Positions 27,621-36,882 of a stretch of 64,000 bases of DNA are shown one piece after another; positions within the stretch are counted from its first letter, which is position 1; each line of letters opens with the position of its first letter. The notes beneath the pieces were generated by a model. It had not been told where the DNA came from, searched no databases, and saw nothing but the letters and a program-made list of their open reading frames with translations. Made by a program: the position numbers and the translations under genes. The DNA lies in the NCBI RefSeq assembly GCF_003240565.2, contig NZ_CP117256.1, positions 744,001-808,000 on the forward strand, given 5' to 3'. The DNA comes from Rhizobium tumorigenes (GTDB taxonomy: Bacteria > Pseudomonadota > Alphaproteobacteria > Rhizobiales > Rhizobiaceae).

Positions 27621-27902
27621 TTAACCACCCGTCGTCCTCGCACACGAAGAGCACCGCACTCTGAATTGGGCTTCGTAAGCCCCCTTGAGAAGGTCTATGT
27701 AGTCAGCGGACTTGAATGTGGCAGCCCATGGTACTGGGCCACTATCACCGCGCATTCGGTCTATCATTGCCTTTTTCCAGAAACCGCCGCCAAAGTCCGA
27801 ATCTTGACCACGAAAAACCGAACCGTGCGCTTCGCATTCTGCAAGATTGCCTTTGGCGACCAAATATCTCGTAGCCAGAGCCATGTGGTCTTTTTGCTGC
27901 AT
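27621..27902 (-). CDS. hypothetical protein
   Basis: ATG 27902 (after AGAGGA) gives 93 residues: MQQKDHMALATRYLVAKGNL, AECEAHGSVFRGQDSDFGGG, FWKKAMIDRMRGDSGPVPW, then FKSADYIDLLKGAYEAQFRV. The even, Asp/Lys-rich composition and the start with a ribosome-binding site make it look real, but I do not recognise the family. The longer frame to 27,986 adds a different N-terminus. Confidence 0.5.
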   Translation of the reverse strand: MQQKDHMALATRYLVAKGNLAECEAHGSVFRGQDSDFGGGFWKKAMIDRMRGDSGPVPWAATFKSADYIDLLKGAYEAQFRVRCSSCARTTGG

Positions 27903-28404
27903 TCCTCTGCCTCCTCGTCCTATGACCGTGTAAGAGGTCTCATTAAGTGTTCCTGAAACTTTGAGGGCCGCGCCCCAGAAAAACAACCCTATAGTGACTG
28001 AGGTAAGTCTTCAAACAATTATAAAGCGCCTATCTTCTCCGGAGTGAGCGCAGGTCACGATGTCGACGCCTCCGCGCCTGGCGGCCTCGGAACGGGTCGA
28101 ACTCTCTTCTGGAGGCGACTGAGGTCCTGATCTGCTCGGGGCGGCATTCCGAAACACGGCGTCAGCTCTCCCCATCATGCTCCAGAAAACTTCGGTGGCT
28201 GCAGGCGGTGTGCACGCGGGTGTTCGTGTCATTGGGGCGGAGGGCGTTATGTTCTCTACAGCCATACCAAGGCCCAGCAACCGCACTGAACTGAACTGAA
28301 CTGAGGGGAAAACAATGGTGGTGATCGCTCCATAAGCGTCGTTCGACATGAGCGCCTACAACACCGGAGCGTCTTGATGTTTTCAATTGAGAGTGGCTGG
28401 AAAG
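27903..28404. other. gene-free stretch with a short tandem repeat
   Basis: No supported gene. A CTGAA/ACTGA unit is repeated four times at about 28,288-28,311. Confidence 0.45.
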
Positions 28405-28808
28405 GATCGTGTCCCAGGGCGTGGTGTAGCTGACAGGTTGGTCACCGGTGATTTCCGGTAGGGTCGGGTTGCTTCGAGCCAACCTGGAGGACACCACCGG
28501 TGACCGACGACATGATGAACCTGCGCTCCCACGTTGAGAAGAGCGCTGTTGCTGATTTGCTCCGGAGTTGCTCGGCGTTGTTTCCGAGAAGCTGTTGGCT
28601 CTTGAGGTCGGCACGAAGACCGGCGCGGGCTATGGCGAGAAGAATGGCTTTCGGATTGCCTATCCCAACGGCTATCGCGACAGGGACTGGGAGACACGGG
28701 CTGGCACCGTCAGGCTTCGCATTCCGAAGCTTCGCACCGGCAGCTATTTCCCGAGCTTTCTTGACGCGCCGCATGGCCGAGAAGGCCCTGACGGCGGTCA
28801 AACGTAAA
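28405..28808 (+). mobile_element. IS256-family left-end fragment, second copy
   Basis: It begins with the same left end as the 20,447 fragment (GATCGTGTCCC...GTGGTGTAGCTGAC) and has the transposase start at 28,500 ([20 protein letters not shown]). A frameshift near 28,560 moves to a frame with [40 protein letters not shown], and [16 protein letters not shown] further shift shows MAEKALTAV before the match ends near 28,808. It keeps about 100 codons of transposase, more than the first fragment, and is inactive. Confidence 0.87.
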
Positions 28809-28875
28809 TTAGCTGACTTTTCCCAACTACGGCATGGAACGCCGCCCGCCCCGAAAGGCGAGCAGCGCTTGGTCG

Positions 28876-29763
28876 TTATTTCAGGGCTGCGAGCAGCGCC
28901 TTGAAACCGTCTTCGACGGTCGGACGGATATCGGCACGCGAAAGGGCAAAAGCGACGTTGGCGAGGATGAAGCCATCCTTGGCGCCGCAGTCGTAGGTTT
29001 CACCCTTGAAGTGGTAGCCAGCGAAATCCTGCTGCTTGGCAAGCTTCAGCATGCCGTCGGTCAGCTGGATCTCGTTGCCGGAGCCGCGCTCCTGATGCTC
29101 GAGGATGTGGAATATCTCGGGCTGGAGAATGTACCGGCCGTTGATGAAGAAGTTCGACGGGGCGGAACCCTGCGGCGGCTTCTCGACCATTTCGGTCACC
29201 CGGAAGCCGTTACCGATGCTTTCACCGACGCCGACGATGCCATATTTGTGGGTCTGGTCCGGCGCGCATTCCTCGACGCCGATGACGTTGCCGCCGCTCT
29301 GCTCGTAGAGTTCGATCATGCTTTTCATGCAGCCGACATCGGATTGCATGACCATGTCGGGCAGCAACAGCGCAAACGGCTCGTCGCCGACGATTTCACG
29401 CGCGCACCAGACCGCGTGGCCGAGGCCGAGTGGCTCCTGCTGGCGGGTAAAGCTGGCGGTGCCGGCGGTGGGCAGAATCTTGCTGAGCAAGGTCAGCTCG
29501 GCCTTCTTGTTGCGCTGGCGTAGCGTCTGCTCGAGCTCGAACTGGATATCGAAATAGTCTTCAATGACATGCTTGCTGCGTCCGGTAACGAAGACAAAAT
29601 GCTCGATGCCGGCTTCCATAGCCTCGTCTACGACGTACTGGATGACCGGCTTGTCGACGACCGTCAGCATTTCCTTGGGTACTGCCTTTGTTGCCGGCAG
29701 AAACCGCGTTCCAAGACCAGCGACCGGAAACACGGCCTTACGTACTTTCTTTTGTAGCCCCAC
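28876..29763 (-). CDS. galU: UTP--glucose-1-phosphate uridylyltransferase
   Basis: GTG 29763 lies 4-5 bases after a strong AGGAGGT; this decides the start (295 residues). The nucleotidyltransferase signature is [27 protein letters not shown], followed by [12 protein letters not shown], the sugar-binding [17 protein letters not shown] (Asp for metal), [25 protein letters not shown] and [12 protein letters not shown]. The product makes UDP-glucose for exopolysaccharide and lipopolysaccharide; rhizobial homologues are called ExoN. It is leftward, divergent from the UDP-glucose dehydrogenase gene that uses its product. Confidence 0.96.
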   Translation of the reverse strand: MGLQKKVRKAVFPVAGLGTRFLPATKAVPKEMLTVVDKPVIQYVVDEAMEAGIEHFVFVTGRSKHVIEDYFDIQFELEQTLRQRNKKAELTLLSKILPTAGTASFTRQQEPLGLGHAVWCAREIVGDEPFALLLPDMVMQSDVGCMKSMIELYEQSGGNVIGVEECAPDQTHKYGIVGVGESIGNGFRVTEMVEKPPQGSAPSNFFINGRYILQPEIFHILEHQERGSGNEIQLTDGMLKLAKQQDFAGYHFKGETYDCGAKDGFILANVAFALSRADIRPTVEDGFKALLAALK

Positions 29764-30123
29764 ACATACCTCCTGGGCGATTCGCCCCTCGTTGATGACA
29801 GCGATGTAGCGGTAAATTAAAAATACTACGATTTGGAAAATAGAACCTGCGGCCTAGTACCATGGTAAAGAGTTTTTGGACGCGCTTTATCGAATTTTGA
29901 ATTTCCTGCACAATAAGACAAAGTACCCGTCTGAACAGCCGCACGTGCGACACCGAGCTAGCAAGTCGTCTCGGCACCTATTTCGCAATCGTATTTAGGT
30001 TCCTATTCCATTGCACTTGCGGGCAGCAAAAGCCTTTCGTATTGGCACGGCGAAACCTCATCACTTGGAACTTATACATCCCCGCGTTCAAAACTGGATT
30101 TGGGGGGACCCTTTGATTATTCC
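29764..30123. other. galU upstream region
   Basis: The galU ribosome-binding site (ACCTCCT on the plus strand at 29,768-29,774) and a moderately AT-rich promoter region. No gene was supported. Confidence 0.5.
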
Positions 30124-30982
30124 CGGACGACTCGAACATTTGCCCACTACCAAACGGCGAGAGTTGTCTCACATCGTACAAGTCATTTTTGACGAGTTCG
30201 AGGACGCGCAGAAACCAAAATATCCGACAAGGCAAGATCCGGGAGGATCCTGTTTGGCTCTTCTGCTCGCGGCGACTAGGTCGAAGATCACGATCTTCTT
30301 GCGATCGTCAACAAAAATCGCGACGCCGACGGCAACGACCTCTGGCTCAAGATTGATGATCGTTTGACCAAAGATTTCAAGATTGGCGAGCATCTAGCAA
30401 CAGCCGCGAAAGTCGTCGTTCATAGTCTGACTGACATCAATGACAAGCTCGCCAGTGGCCTGCCGTTCTCGTCGATGTCACGCGCGACGGCATCGCCCTT
30501 TACGATGCGCCTGGCTCTCCCCTTGCCGAAACCAAAACGCTGACACCGGACGCCAACGGCTGGAAGCCAAGCGACATTTCGACCACTGGTTTCGCCGCAT
30601 TCTTGACTTTTTAGAAGGTGCGTACTTCTACAGCGAGAGACACAATTCAAGTTGAGTAGCGTTCAGCTTACATCTGGCGACAGAGAGCGCATACCATTGC
30701 GTTATTCTCGTTCTAACCCTTTACAACCTGAAGTCTCAGCGCCTCAGCATGCTGCACGTTCACGCTGAACGTATCGCGCCGCGCTTGGCCGAAGCCTGGC
30801 TGGGCGGTTCGAAACTTGCGAGGCGTTGCATCACGCGTCTTGATTTAGCCTACGTCGATGCACGGTACTCCGCCCATTGTGAAATAACCAAGCAAGACCT
30901 TGAATGGCTTGTCGAGCGTATCGAGAAGCTCCAAGGCATCGTTGCCGACATTTGCGCAAAGAGGCTGTTTCAGGGGGCGTGA
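30124..30982 (+). pseudogene. MNT nucleotidyltransferase-HEPN fusion gene, decayed
   Basis: Frames in order: LPTTKRRELSHIVQVIFDEFEDA (about 30,135), ILFGSSARGD (nucleotidyltransferase motif, about 30,245), VEDHDLLAIVNKNRDADGND, LTKDFKIGEHLATAAKVVVHSLTDINDKLASGLPF, then VDVTRDGIALYDAPGSPLAE. The HEPN part follows: LEGAYFYSERHN, VAFSLHLATESAYHCVILVL, HAERIAPRLAEAWLGGSKLA, DLAYVDARYSAHCEITKQDL to the stop at 30,982. At least four frameshifts or stops separate these pieces. The whole rebuilds a roughly 285-residue MinT-HEPN protein of the kind seen as toxin-antitoxin fusions. Confidence 0.78.
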
Positions 30983-31391
30983 TAGGACCATGTCCACCTA
31001 GCGGCGGTGACCTCCACCCGTCCCGTTCGCTACCCTACTAGCTATGCACCCAAACAGCCGAACGCCCAGGAGGCGTGGAGGTGGAAAACTGCCGCTATCG
31101 CATCCGATCGCTAACAACAGATTTTGCAACATCTAACGCATCCATGTCGCGAAATATGCTCCAATGCCTCACTGGCCTTCGCCGATTGACGCCCGAAGAT
31201 GCAGGAGGCCGCCGCTGCCATGTTTTTGATGTTGACTGACACGCCACTAACTTCAGTCAAGCTAGTTTTTGTGCGCAGCTTATAATAGTAGGTCAGAAAT
31301 ACAAATTTTCGCTTGCGTTGCATCGCAGTGAAATGACCGATGATAGTATCCAGTGAACGCGTTTGCGTTATCTGAAAAAAGAGGAAAATCG
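30983..31391. other. upstream region of the UDP-glucose dehydrogenase gene
   Basis: No supported gene. A leftward 70-residue frame at 31,111-31,323 has no family resemblance. A GAGGAAAATCG ribosome-binding region precedes ATG 31392. Confidence 0.5.
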
Positions 31392-32717
31392 ATGCGTATC
31401 ACGATGATCGGGTCTGGTTATGTGGGTTTGGTGTCAGGCGTCTGCTTTGCAGATTTCGGCCATGACATCATCTGCGTCGACAAGGACGAAAAGAAGATTG
31501 CAGCGCTGCGGGCCGGCGAAATCCCGATCTTCGAGCCGGGGCTCGAAAGTCTCGTGGCCGAGAACGTCCGCTCGGGCCGACTGTCGTTTTCGACGGAAGT
31601 GGCGGAAAGCGTCGCAGCCAGCGATGTCGTCTTCATCGCCGTCGGCACCCCGTCGCGCCGTGGCGATGGTCATGCCGACCTGTCCTACGTCTATGCAGCT
31701 GCCCGCGAAATCGCCACGCACGTCAAGGGCTTCACCGTCATCGTCACCAAGTCGACTGTTCCTGTCGGCACCGGCGATGAAGTCGAGCGGATCATGCGCG
31801 ACACCAACCCGGACGCAGACATCGCCGTCGTGTCCAACCCCGAATTCCTGCGCGAAGGCGCCGCCATCGAGGACTTCAAGCGGCCGGACCGCATCGTCAT
31901 TGGCCTCGACGACGATCGTGCCCGGGCCGTGATGACCGAAGTATACCGGCCGCTCTACCTCAACCAGGCGCCGCTGCTGTTCACCTCGCGCCGCACGTCG
32001 GAACTGATCAAGTACGCCGCCAACGCTTTCCTCGCCATGAAGATCACCTTCATCAACGAGATGGCCGATCTCTGCGAAAAAGTCGGCGCCAATGTCCAGG
32101 AAGTCTCCCGTGGCATCGGGCTCGATGGCCGTATCGGCGCGAAGTTCCTGCACGCGGGCCCGGGCTATGGCGGCTCGTGCTTTCCGAAGGACACATTGGC
32201 ACTGGCGAAGACTGCACAGGACCACGACAGCCCGGTGCGCCTGATTGAAACGACCATCTCGATCAACGATAACCGCAAGCGGGCCATGGGTCGCAAGGTG
32301 ATCGCGGCTGTTGGCGGCGACGTTCGCGGCAAGAGCGTCGCGGTCCTCGGTCTGACCTTCAAGCCGAACACCGACGACATGCGCGACAGCCCTGCGATCT
32401 CGATCATCCAGACCTTGCAGGATGCCGGCGCCAAGGTGGTCGGTTACGATCCCGAGGGCATGGACAATGCACGCGGCCTGATCGAGGGCATGACGTTCGC
32501 AGCCGATGCCTACACTGCCGCCGAAGGGGCAGACGCTCTCGTCATCGTCACCGAATGGAACCAGTTCCGCGCACTCGATTTTGCCCGCCTGAAACGAGTC
32601 ATGGCCGCACCTGTTCTCGTCGACCTCAGGAATATCTACCGCCGCGACGAAATCACAAAGCACGGCTTCGAATATTCGAGCATCGGACGGCCGAACCATG
32701 GCGAAGGCGAAACATGA
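31392..32717 (+). CDS. rkpK: UDP-glucose 6-dehydrogenase
   Basis: ATG 31392 after GAGGAAA gives 441 residues (an earlier in-frame start at 31,353 is less likely). The N-terminal NAD-binding domain reads MRITMIGSGYVGLVSGVCFADFGHDIICVD. Further motifs are VAVGTPS-type IAVGTPSRRGDGHADLSYV, TKSTVPVGTG, NPEFLREGAAIEDF, ELIKYAANAFLAMKITFINE, and the catalytic cysteine in GPGYGGSCFPKDT. The C-terminal UDP-binding domain has LGLTFKPNTDDMRDSPAI. The enzyme oxidises UDP-glucose to UDP-glucuronate; in rhizobia this gene is rkpK, feeding acidic exo- and capsular polysaccharide. It sits 1.6 kb from galU, divergently. Confidence 0.96.
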   Translation: MRITMIGSGYVGLVSGVCFADFGHDIICVDKDEKKIAALRAGEIPIFEPGLESLVAENVRSGRLSFSTEVAESVAASDVVFIAVGTPSRRGDGHADLSYVYAAAREIATHVKGFTVIVTKSTVPVGTGDEVERIMRDTNPDADIAVVSNPEFLREGAAIEDFKRPDRIVIGLDDDRARAVMTEVYRPLYLNQAPLLFTSRRTSELIKYAANAFLAMKITFINEMADLCEKVGANVQEVSRGIGLDGRIGAKFLHAGPGYGGSCFPKDTLALAKTAQDHDSPVRLIETTISINDNRKRAMGRKVIAAVGGDVRGKSVAVLGLTFKPNTDDMRDSPAISIIQTLQDAGAKVVGYDPEGMDNARGLIEGMTFAADAYTAAEGADALVIVTEWNQFRALDFARLKRVMAAPVLVDLRNIYRRDEITKHGFEYSSIGRPNHGEGET

Positions 32718-32990
32718 CGGTCGCGTCACAAGACCAGTGCTGTACAAGCAGATTAACAGAGCACCGGCTTCACACTTCAACCCTCTCCACGGTCGGGAGC
32801 ACGTTGCGCTATCGGACCTTGTAGGGTCGGTGTATCCTGCTGTCGCGCCTGCGAGCCTTGCAGCCGTCGCCAGATGCTATGTCGAATTGTGGCCCGGGGA
32901 TCCGTATATCGGGCTTCAAGCCCTGACAGGTGGGTAATTCAAAAACGGAATGTGTCTTGGTGGGCACCTGGGATACAGGCTCCGCATATG

Positions 32991-33038
32991 GACTTTAGAA
33001 CGGAAGACCGAAATCGAGTCACTACGCTGAAATGAGAC
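32991..33038 (+). repeat. dispersed repeat, copy B
   Basis: It matches 21,931-21,979; the shared core is GGAAGACCGAAATCG. Here it lies just before an AI-2E transporter remnant. Confidence 0.7.
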
Positions 33039-33046
33039 GCATGTGG

Positions 33047-33074
33047 GCGTCTGGCGTCTGGCGTCTGGCGTCAG
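33047..33074 (+). repeat. 7-base tandem repeat
   Basis: GCGTCTG occurs three times in a row, followed by GCGTCAG. Confidence 0.9.
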
Positions 33075-33079
33075 CCGAC

Positions 33080-33527
33080 ATGTTTTTACGAGAAGCTCAA
33101 CCATGTCACGCCGACGTTCAAGCGTAAGAAGCGGGAGATGCCCATCTTCCACGATATCGAGCGCAAGCTCTCTCGCTATCTGTTGACGATTACGATCGTC
33201 GGTGGCGGCCTCGGCGCTGCCGTTGTCCTCCTGCTCTGGGCTGTCGGCATGCCGAGCGCTATCGCTTTCGAGATGCCTGTGTTTTTTTCTTAACTACGTC
33301 CCTAGCGCGGTGAAACCCTACTTCATTGGGCGGTGTCTCCTGTTGAACACGAAGATCGTCTTCATCACAGTCTCCTTTGGGCATTGTTGTGGTCGGCGGT
33401 TAGAATGCTTGTCGCTGTGCCATTGCTCGTGGCGGTCAATACTTTCTGCGCGGACATCGACGGTCTGAAAGGCCTGGGCGACTGTCCGTCCAAGCGGCAT
33501 CACGAAAAGGAGGTTTCCTCTGGATGA
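33080..33527 (+). pseudogene. AI-2E-family (PerM-like) transporter remnant
   Basis: One frame reads FYEKLNHVTPTFKRKKREMP (approximate, start about 33,082), then IFHDIERKLSRYLLTITIVG, GGLGAAVVLLLWAVGMPSAI. It is then shifted to LNYVPSAVKP, followed by another frame with HSLLWALLWSAVRMLVAVPL and VAVNTFCADIDGLKGLGDCP. The SRYLLTITIVGG, LNYVP and LAVPLLVA segments fit AI-2E/PerM membrane proteins. The N-terminal membrane part is missing and at least two frameshifts are present. Confidence 0.65.
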
Positions 33528-33583
33528 GCGTCGTATTCGAGAGCGTCACCCATTCTCAAAAGACAGTCAGGCCACTTTTGCCT

Positions 33584-33931
33584 TTAGCGCGTAATCCGAT
33601 CAATGATGCTAACTGAAGCCAGCAAGGGCAAAGCGCTCACGACAAGCACGATGAAAGACGCCGAGAGCATGCCCCAAGCCGGCCCCCATGTACAAAGTGA
33701 AATCAAAACAACGAGCGGCCACCCGACCAGGCTGACAATAAAATTTCCACCGCCAACATAGAAAGAGTGCAGGAGAAGGAAGATAATCATGAGTATAAGC
33801 ATAGGACCCCGTCTTGGTTCAGAACCGAGCACGCACGCCCAGCCCTTGCCTTCGATCTCGCTTGCCATCTTAAAGGCATATGTGCCAAATTGAAACAGCT
33901 GCGGCAACAGGAGTATCGCCAGGCTCAGCAA
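33584..33931 (-). CDS. putative small membrane protein
   Basis: A TTG-started frame of 115 residues with three or four hydrophobic stretches: LSLAILLLPQLFQFGTYAFK, MLILMIIFLLLHSFYVGGGNFIV and WPLVVLISLCTWG...ASFIVLVVSALPLLASVSII. The start is unsure; ATG starts within would give 94 residues (MASEIEGKGW) or fewer. No family is recognised. Confidence 0.4.
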   Translation of the reverse strand: MLSLAILLLPQLFQFGTYAFKMASEIEGKGWACVLGSEPRRGPMLILMIIFLLLHSFYVGGGNFIVSLVGWPLVVLISLCTWGPAWGMLSASFIVLVVSALPLLASVSIIDRITR

Positions 33932-34544
33932 TGCCGCTCATACCGATCCAGTGCTGCCCGGTGGGGACTGCCGTCACACCCCAGACGGTCCAACGACGCC
34001 GATCAGCGCGCCGCCATTGTTAAGGCCCAAGTCCCGGTCGACAATTCGTTTCCATACCGCTCAGTCGGTGATTCCGAGGTGACCACGTTTTGCGATGGGA
34101 TTTACAAGTTCTATGAATTGCAGGCGAAGCAAGGGGCGAGACGCGCACCGCTTTTGCCGACAGGGCTAGCGATCCGACGGTGGAGTCGGCTAACCCGTTG
34201 TTCGTTAAGGGATGTCTTTTGGTGCCGCGATCACAGGCGCACTGGCGGCATTTTTCAGAACGCTAAGGCAAGCGGAGACATGCGCATCGTCTCAGCAGCC
34301 TTCCGTGGCTTTTTGATATTTGGTTATGCTAGCTTCTCCGCTTGTCCGACGATGCCCTAGTCATTCATTACCTCAGGAATGATGTTGTACAGCCATGACG
34401 ACCGATCGCAGCCTCAGCGAATTCACCCTTGTTGTACGAGACATCGAGATGACGGCGGTTGTCGGATCGCGCCTTGGTCGAGCTCCTTGCTGCGACGCGC
34501 CTTGTAAACTGTGGAATGCGGGGCGGACGGTCGGATCAGACGCG
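33932..34544. other. gene-free stretch
   Basis: Nothing recognised on either strand. Confidence 0.4.
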
Positions 34545-35342
34545 TCATGCCAACAATGCTGGTTGATGCTCGCTATGGATGACACAATTTCGGCCCGATG
34601 ATTTTGCCAGGTACAGCGCTTGGTCGCAGGCGCTGAATAGCATCTCGAACGTGTCATAGTCCTCGTGATCCGCGACACCCCCGGAAACCGTCACCTCGAC
34701 GCGTCTAGATCCCGACATAACACCGCGCGCGGCGACCATCTCGACGCACCGTTTCGCCAGCGCCAACCGTTCAGATGGCGTTAGCTTGCAGATAAGTACC
34801 GCGAACTCCTCGCCGCCGATGCGCGCTACCAGGTGATCAGCGCCAAAAAACTCCGCAAGTTGATCTGAGACGGCTATAATTGCTTGATCGCCGAAGGCAT
34901 GGCCATGCTGGTCGTTGATAGCTTTGAATTTATCGATATCGAAAAGAACTAGCGATGAGCTGCGCGGCGCCAGCGAAACCTCGTCGAGAAAAGCCCTTCG
35001 GTTCAACAAGCCGGATAACATATCGGTGCGACTCAATCTCTCGAAAGTCGCTCTTGAGATTGTCAGATGATGGATTGCCAATCCGACGACATAGACAACA
35101 GGAAACGTGATGCCAGAGGCAACAACTGTTGATATTATCAACCCAACCGTAGCCGCTGCCACTACATCGTAGGGAAGAAGGCCAAGCGCATTTAAAGAAA
35201 AATGTGCGACCAAGTTCAATAAATCGGCAGTGATAGTGACGGCTACCGTCATTCGAACAGCAAATAGCCATACCTGCTTGCGGCTTTCAAAGCGATCTGT
35301 CGCGCAAGATCGCTCGATGTATCGTTCAATTGAAAATACCAT
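34545..35342 (-). CDS. membrane-anchored diguanylate cyclase (GGDEF domain)
   Basis: A 265-residue protein with two hydrophobic segments in the first 90 residues (VRMTVAVTITADLLNLVAHF and VVAAATVGLIISTVVASGIT). A GGDEF domain follows: SRTDMLSGLLNRRAFLDEV, LFDIDKFKAINDQHGHAFGD (metal and nucleotide sites), the active-site loop ARIGGEEFAV, and VTVSGGVADH. With GGEEF intact it should make cyclic di-GMP. The inhibitory I-site RxxD upstream of the loop is absent (FGADHLVAR), so product inhibition may be lacking. Cyclic di-GMP commonly promotes exopolysaccharide production, which fits this neighbourhood. Confidence 0.93.
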   Translation of the reverse strand: MVFSIERYIERSCATDRFESRKQVWLFAVRMTVAVTITADLLNLVAHFSLNALGLLPYDVVAAATVGLIISTVVASGITFPVVYVVGLAIHHLTISRATFERLSRTDMLSGLLNRRAFLDEVSLAPRSSSLVLFDIDKFKAINDQHGHAFGDQAIIAVSDQLAEFFGADHLVARIGGEEFAVLICKLTPSERLALAKRCVEMVAARGVMSGSRRVEVTVSGGVADHEDYDTFEMLFSACDQALYLAKSSGRNCVIHSEHQPALLA

Positions 35343-35819
35343 GTCCGTTTGATCCTCTGCAGTCGCTTCCGAAAACCTTAGGCTGGCTTTAAACCGCTAC
35401 AGATTTCATGATTTGAGATATCTGGAGTGAATAGAGGGCAAACTCATTGAGTTTTCGTCAATATTCCACTTCGCTTATTGAAAGGCGTCTAAATTATAAT
35501 CGTGCCCATTCGGTCGGTGTCATTTTAGGGATGACCGGCGCTATGACGACGAGGCGACTTCCCGTGTAACCCGAACTCTATTTCCGCGAGATTGCGTGCA
35601 ATTTAATCTGAGCCGTGCCCTCTACCTTTATAAAAACACGCAACACCTTGGGCGGCAAATCTGCGTCGCATGCCAGCAGTTCTTCTATCGGTAGCAATAG
35701 ACTGCCTTGAACCGTGAGAATAGCAGAAGCATTTCCCTTTTTGACTAAGGTGAAAGACGGGTAGTGGTTGAAAAACCCTCCGATTATGGCATGCTCTTCT
35801 CATGAAACCGGAGGAAAGC
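35343..35819. other. intergenic stretch
   Basis: AT-rich promoter-like region of the leftward GGDEF gene, then non-coding sequence up to a GGAGGA site at 35,809-35,814. Confidence 0.45.
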
Positions 35820-35990
35820 ATGCCGACATCGCTACAGGACACTTTTGAGCGCCTCGAAACTGAGTGCGGAAGGTTTCGCGAGAACAACGACGATCACACT
35901 GACAACCAGGACGAACTCGATGTCGCCCTCGCAGAAATCAGTATTCAGCGGATCAAGGAATTGGCAGTATTGGCTATTGTTTACCGTTGA
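35820..35990 (+). CDS. small acidic hypothetical protein
   Basis: GGAGGA five bases before ATG 35820 makes this 56-residue frame credible: MPTSLQDTFERLETECGRFR, ENNDDHTDNQDELDVALAEI, SIQRIKELAVLAIVYR. It is helical, acidic in the middle, with no known family. An earlier ATG at 35,802 lies upstream of the ribosome-binding site. Confidence 0.5.
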   Translation: MPTSLQDTFERLETECGRFRENNDDHTDNQDELDVALAEISIQRIKELAVLAIVYR

Positions 35991-36074
35991 TCCTGCGTTT
36001 CTAAGTCCATCCTGTGATTGGCATCAATATTTCCACTTCCACGCACATATTCCAACAGGAGAGATATAGCGCTA

Positions 36075-36305
36075 ATGAAAAATGCACTTATAGCGATAGT
36101 AATATTAGCAGCCTCCGCGGCTCAAGCCCAAACCGACACGCGCATTGCGCGGCCTGGATGCATTGGGTCAGACTGTGGCATTATCCAAACCAATCGACCA
36201 GGCGCTTATCTCAGGAAAGTGCCCTCCCATGGCTTGAACAGGCTAAACCAGAAAACCGGTCGCTGCTACATTGACAGCCGCCAAAAACGGATTTGCAAAC
36301 AGTAG
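36075..36305 (+). CDS. small secreted cysteine-containing protein
   Basis: ATG 36075, with AGGAGAG a little upstream, gives 76 residues with a clear signal peptide (MKNALIAIVILAASAAQAQ). The mature peptide has four cysteines (RPGCIGSDCGIIQTNRPG and GRCYIDSRQKRICKQ), suggesting two disulfides in the periplasm. No family is recognised. Confidence 0.65.
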   Translation: MKNALIAIVILAASAAQAQTDTRIARPGCIGSDCGIIQTNRPGAYLRKVPSHGLNRLNQKTGRCYIDSRQKRICKQ

Positions 36306-36432
36306 GCCCGTAAACACTCCTCTTGATTGGTGGCTGTTAACGATGTGGATAAACCATTTTGAAAGCATTGACTGGCCAAAGCTTTAATCTCTCGATAGTC
36401 ACTCGGTAGCTCATGTGAAGAGGGAAACAACG

Positions 36433-36606
36433 ATGCCGGCTGACACACTACCGTTCAAACACGCGATTGAAACCCGAGCGGTACGCTTCGGTAAATGGGT
36501 CTACGTTATTCGTTTGACTGAAAACCACAGCAGGCCAAGCCGGAAGTTCCCGACACAAGAAGCAGCATTGAGAGAGGCAAAGGAGTTACTTTCCTATATG
36601 CGGTAA
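36433..36606 (+). CDS. small hypothetical protein
   Basis: AGAGGGA precedes ATG 36433. 57 residues: MPADTLPFKHAIETRAVRFG, KWVYVIRLTENHSRPSRKFP, TQEAALREAKELLSYMR. The pattern of a short beta hairpin followed by an Ala/Glu helix resembles small stand-alone rhizobial proteins. No name can be supported. Confidence 0.5.
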   Translation: MPADTLPFKHAIETRAVRFGKWVYVIRLTENHSRPSRKFPTQEAALREAKELLSYMR

Positions 36607-36882
36607 GATCTCGACTCCCAGTTTGGACCGGCCGCCTGTTGTTACCAAAGCCGGCCGCGTGCCCAAATGTTCGCCGCTGAACTTAATGCTGATCTCTGAT
36701 GATCCCGACAAAATCTCCAAGGCTGTGACCGCGATTGGGAGCCAAGTTCTTGGAATAGCCGCACCTGCTGCGGAACTTCGAGATATTAGATGCCTTTTCT
36801 CCTAGTATGGGGTAACGGTCGAGTTCACCTCTCAAGACCGACTCGAGCGAAGTTCGCTCGATACCAGAGCCCCACACTGTCC

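Larger units (their letters stand above)
32718..33079. other. gene-free stretch with repeats
   Basis: It holds repeat copy B and a 7-base tandem repeat. A 79-codon frame overlapping the end of rkpK (from 32,698) has no family support. Confidence 0.45.

Noticed and set aside
27507-27956. Rightward 149-codon frame
   Set aside because: Overlaps the more plausible leftward gene at 27,621-27,902 and has low-quality composition.
28276-28320. CTGAA tandem repeat as a CRISPR-like or recombination site
   Set aside because: Only four 5-base units; no spacers and no associated genes.
31434-32780. 448-codon leftward frame opposite UDP-glucose dehydrogenase
   Set aside because: A typical shadow of a GC-rich gene; His/Asp/Val-rich and without motifs.
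32698-32937. 79-codon frame overlapping the end of rkpK
   Set aside because: No ribosome-binding site distinct from the coding region and no family.
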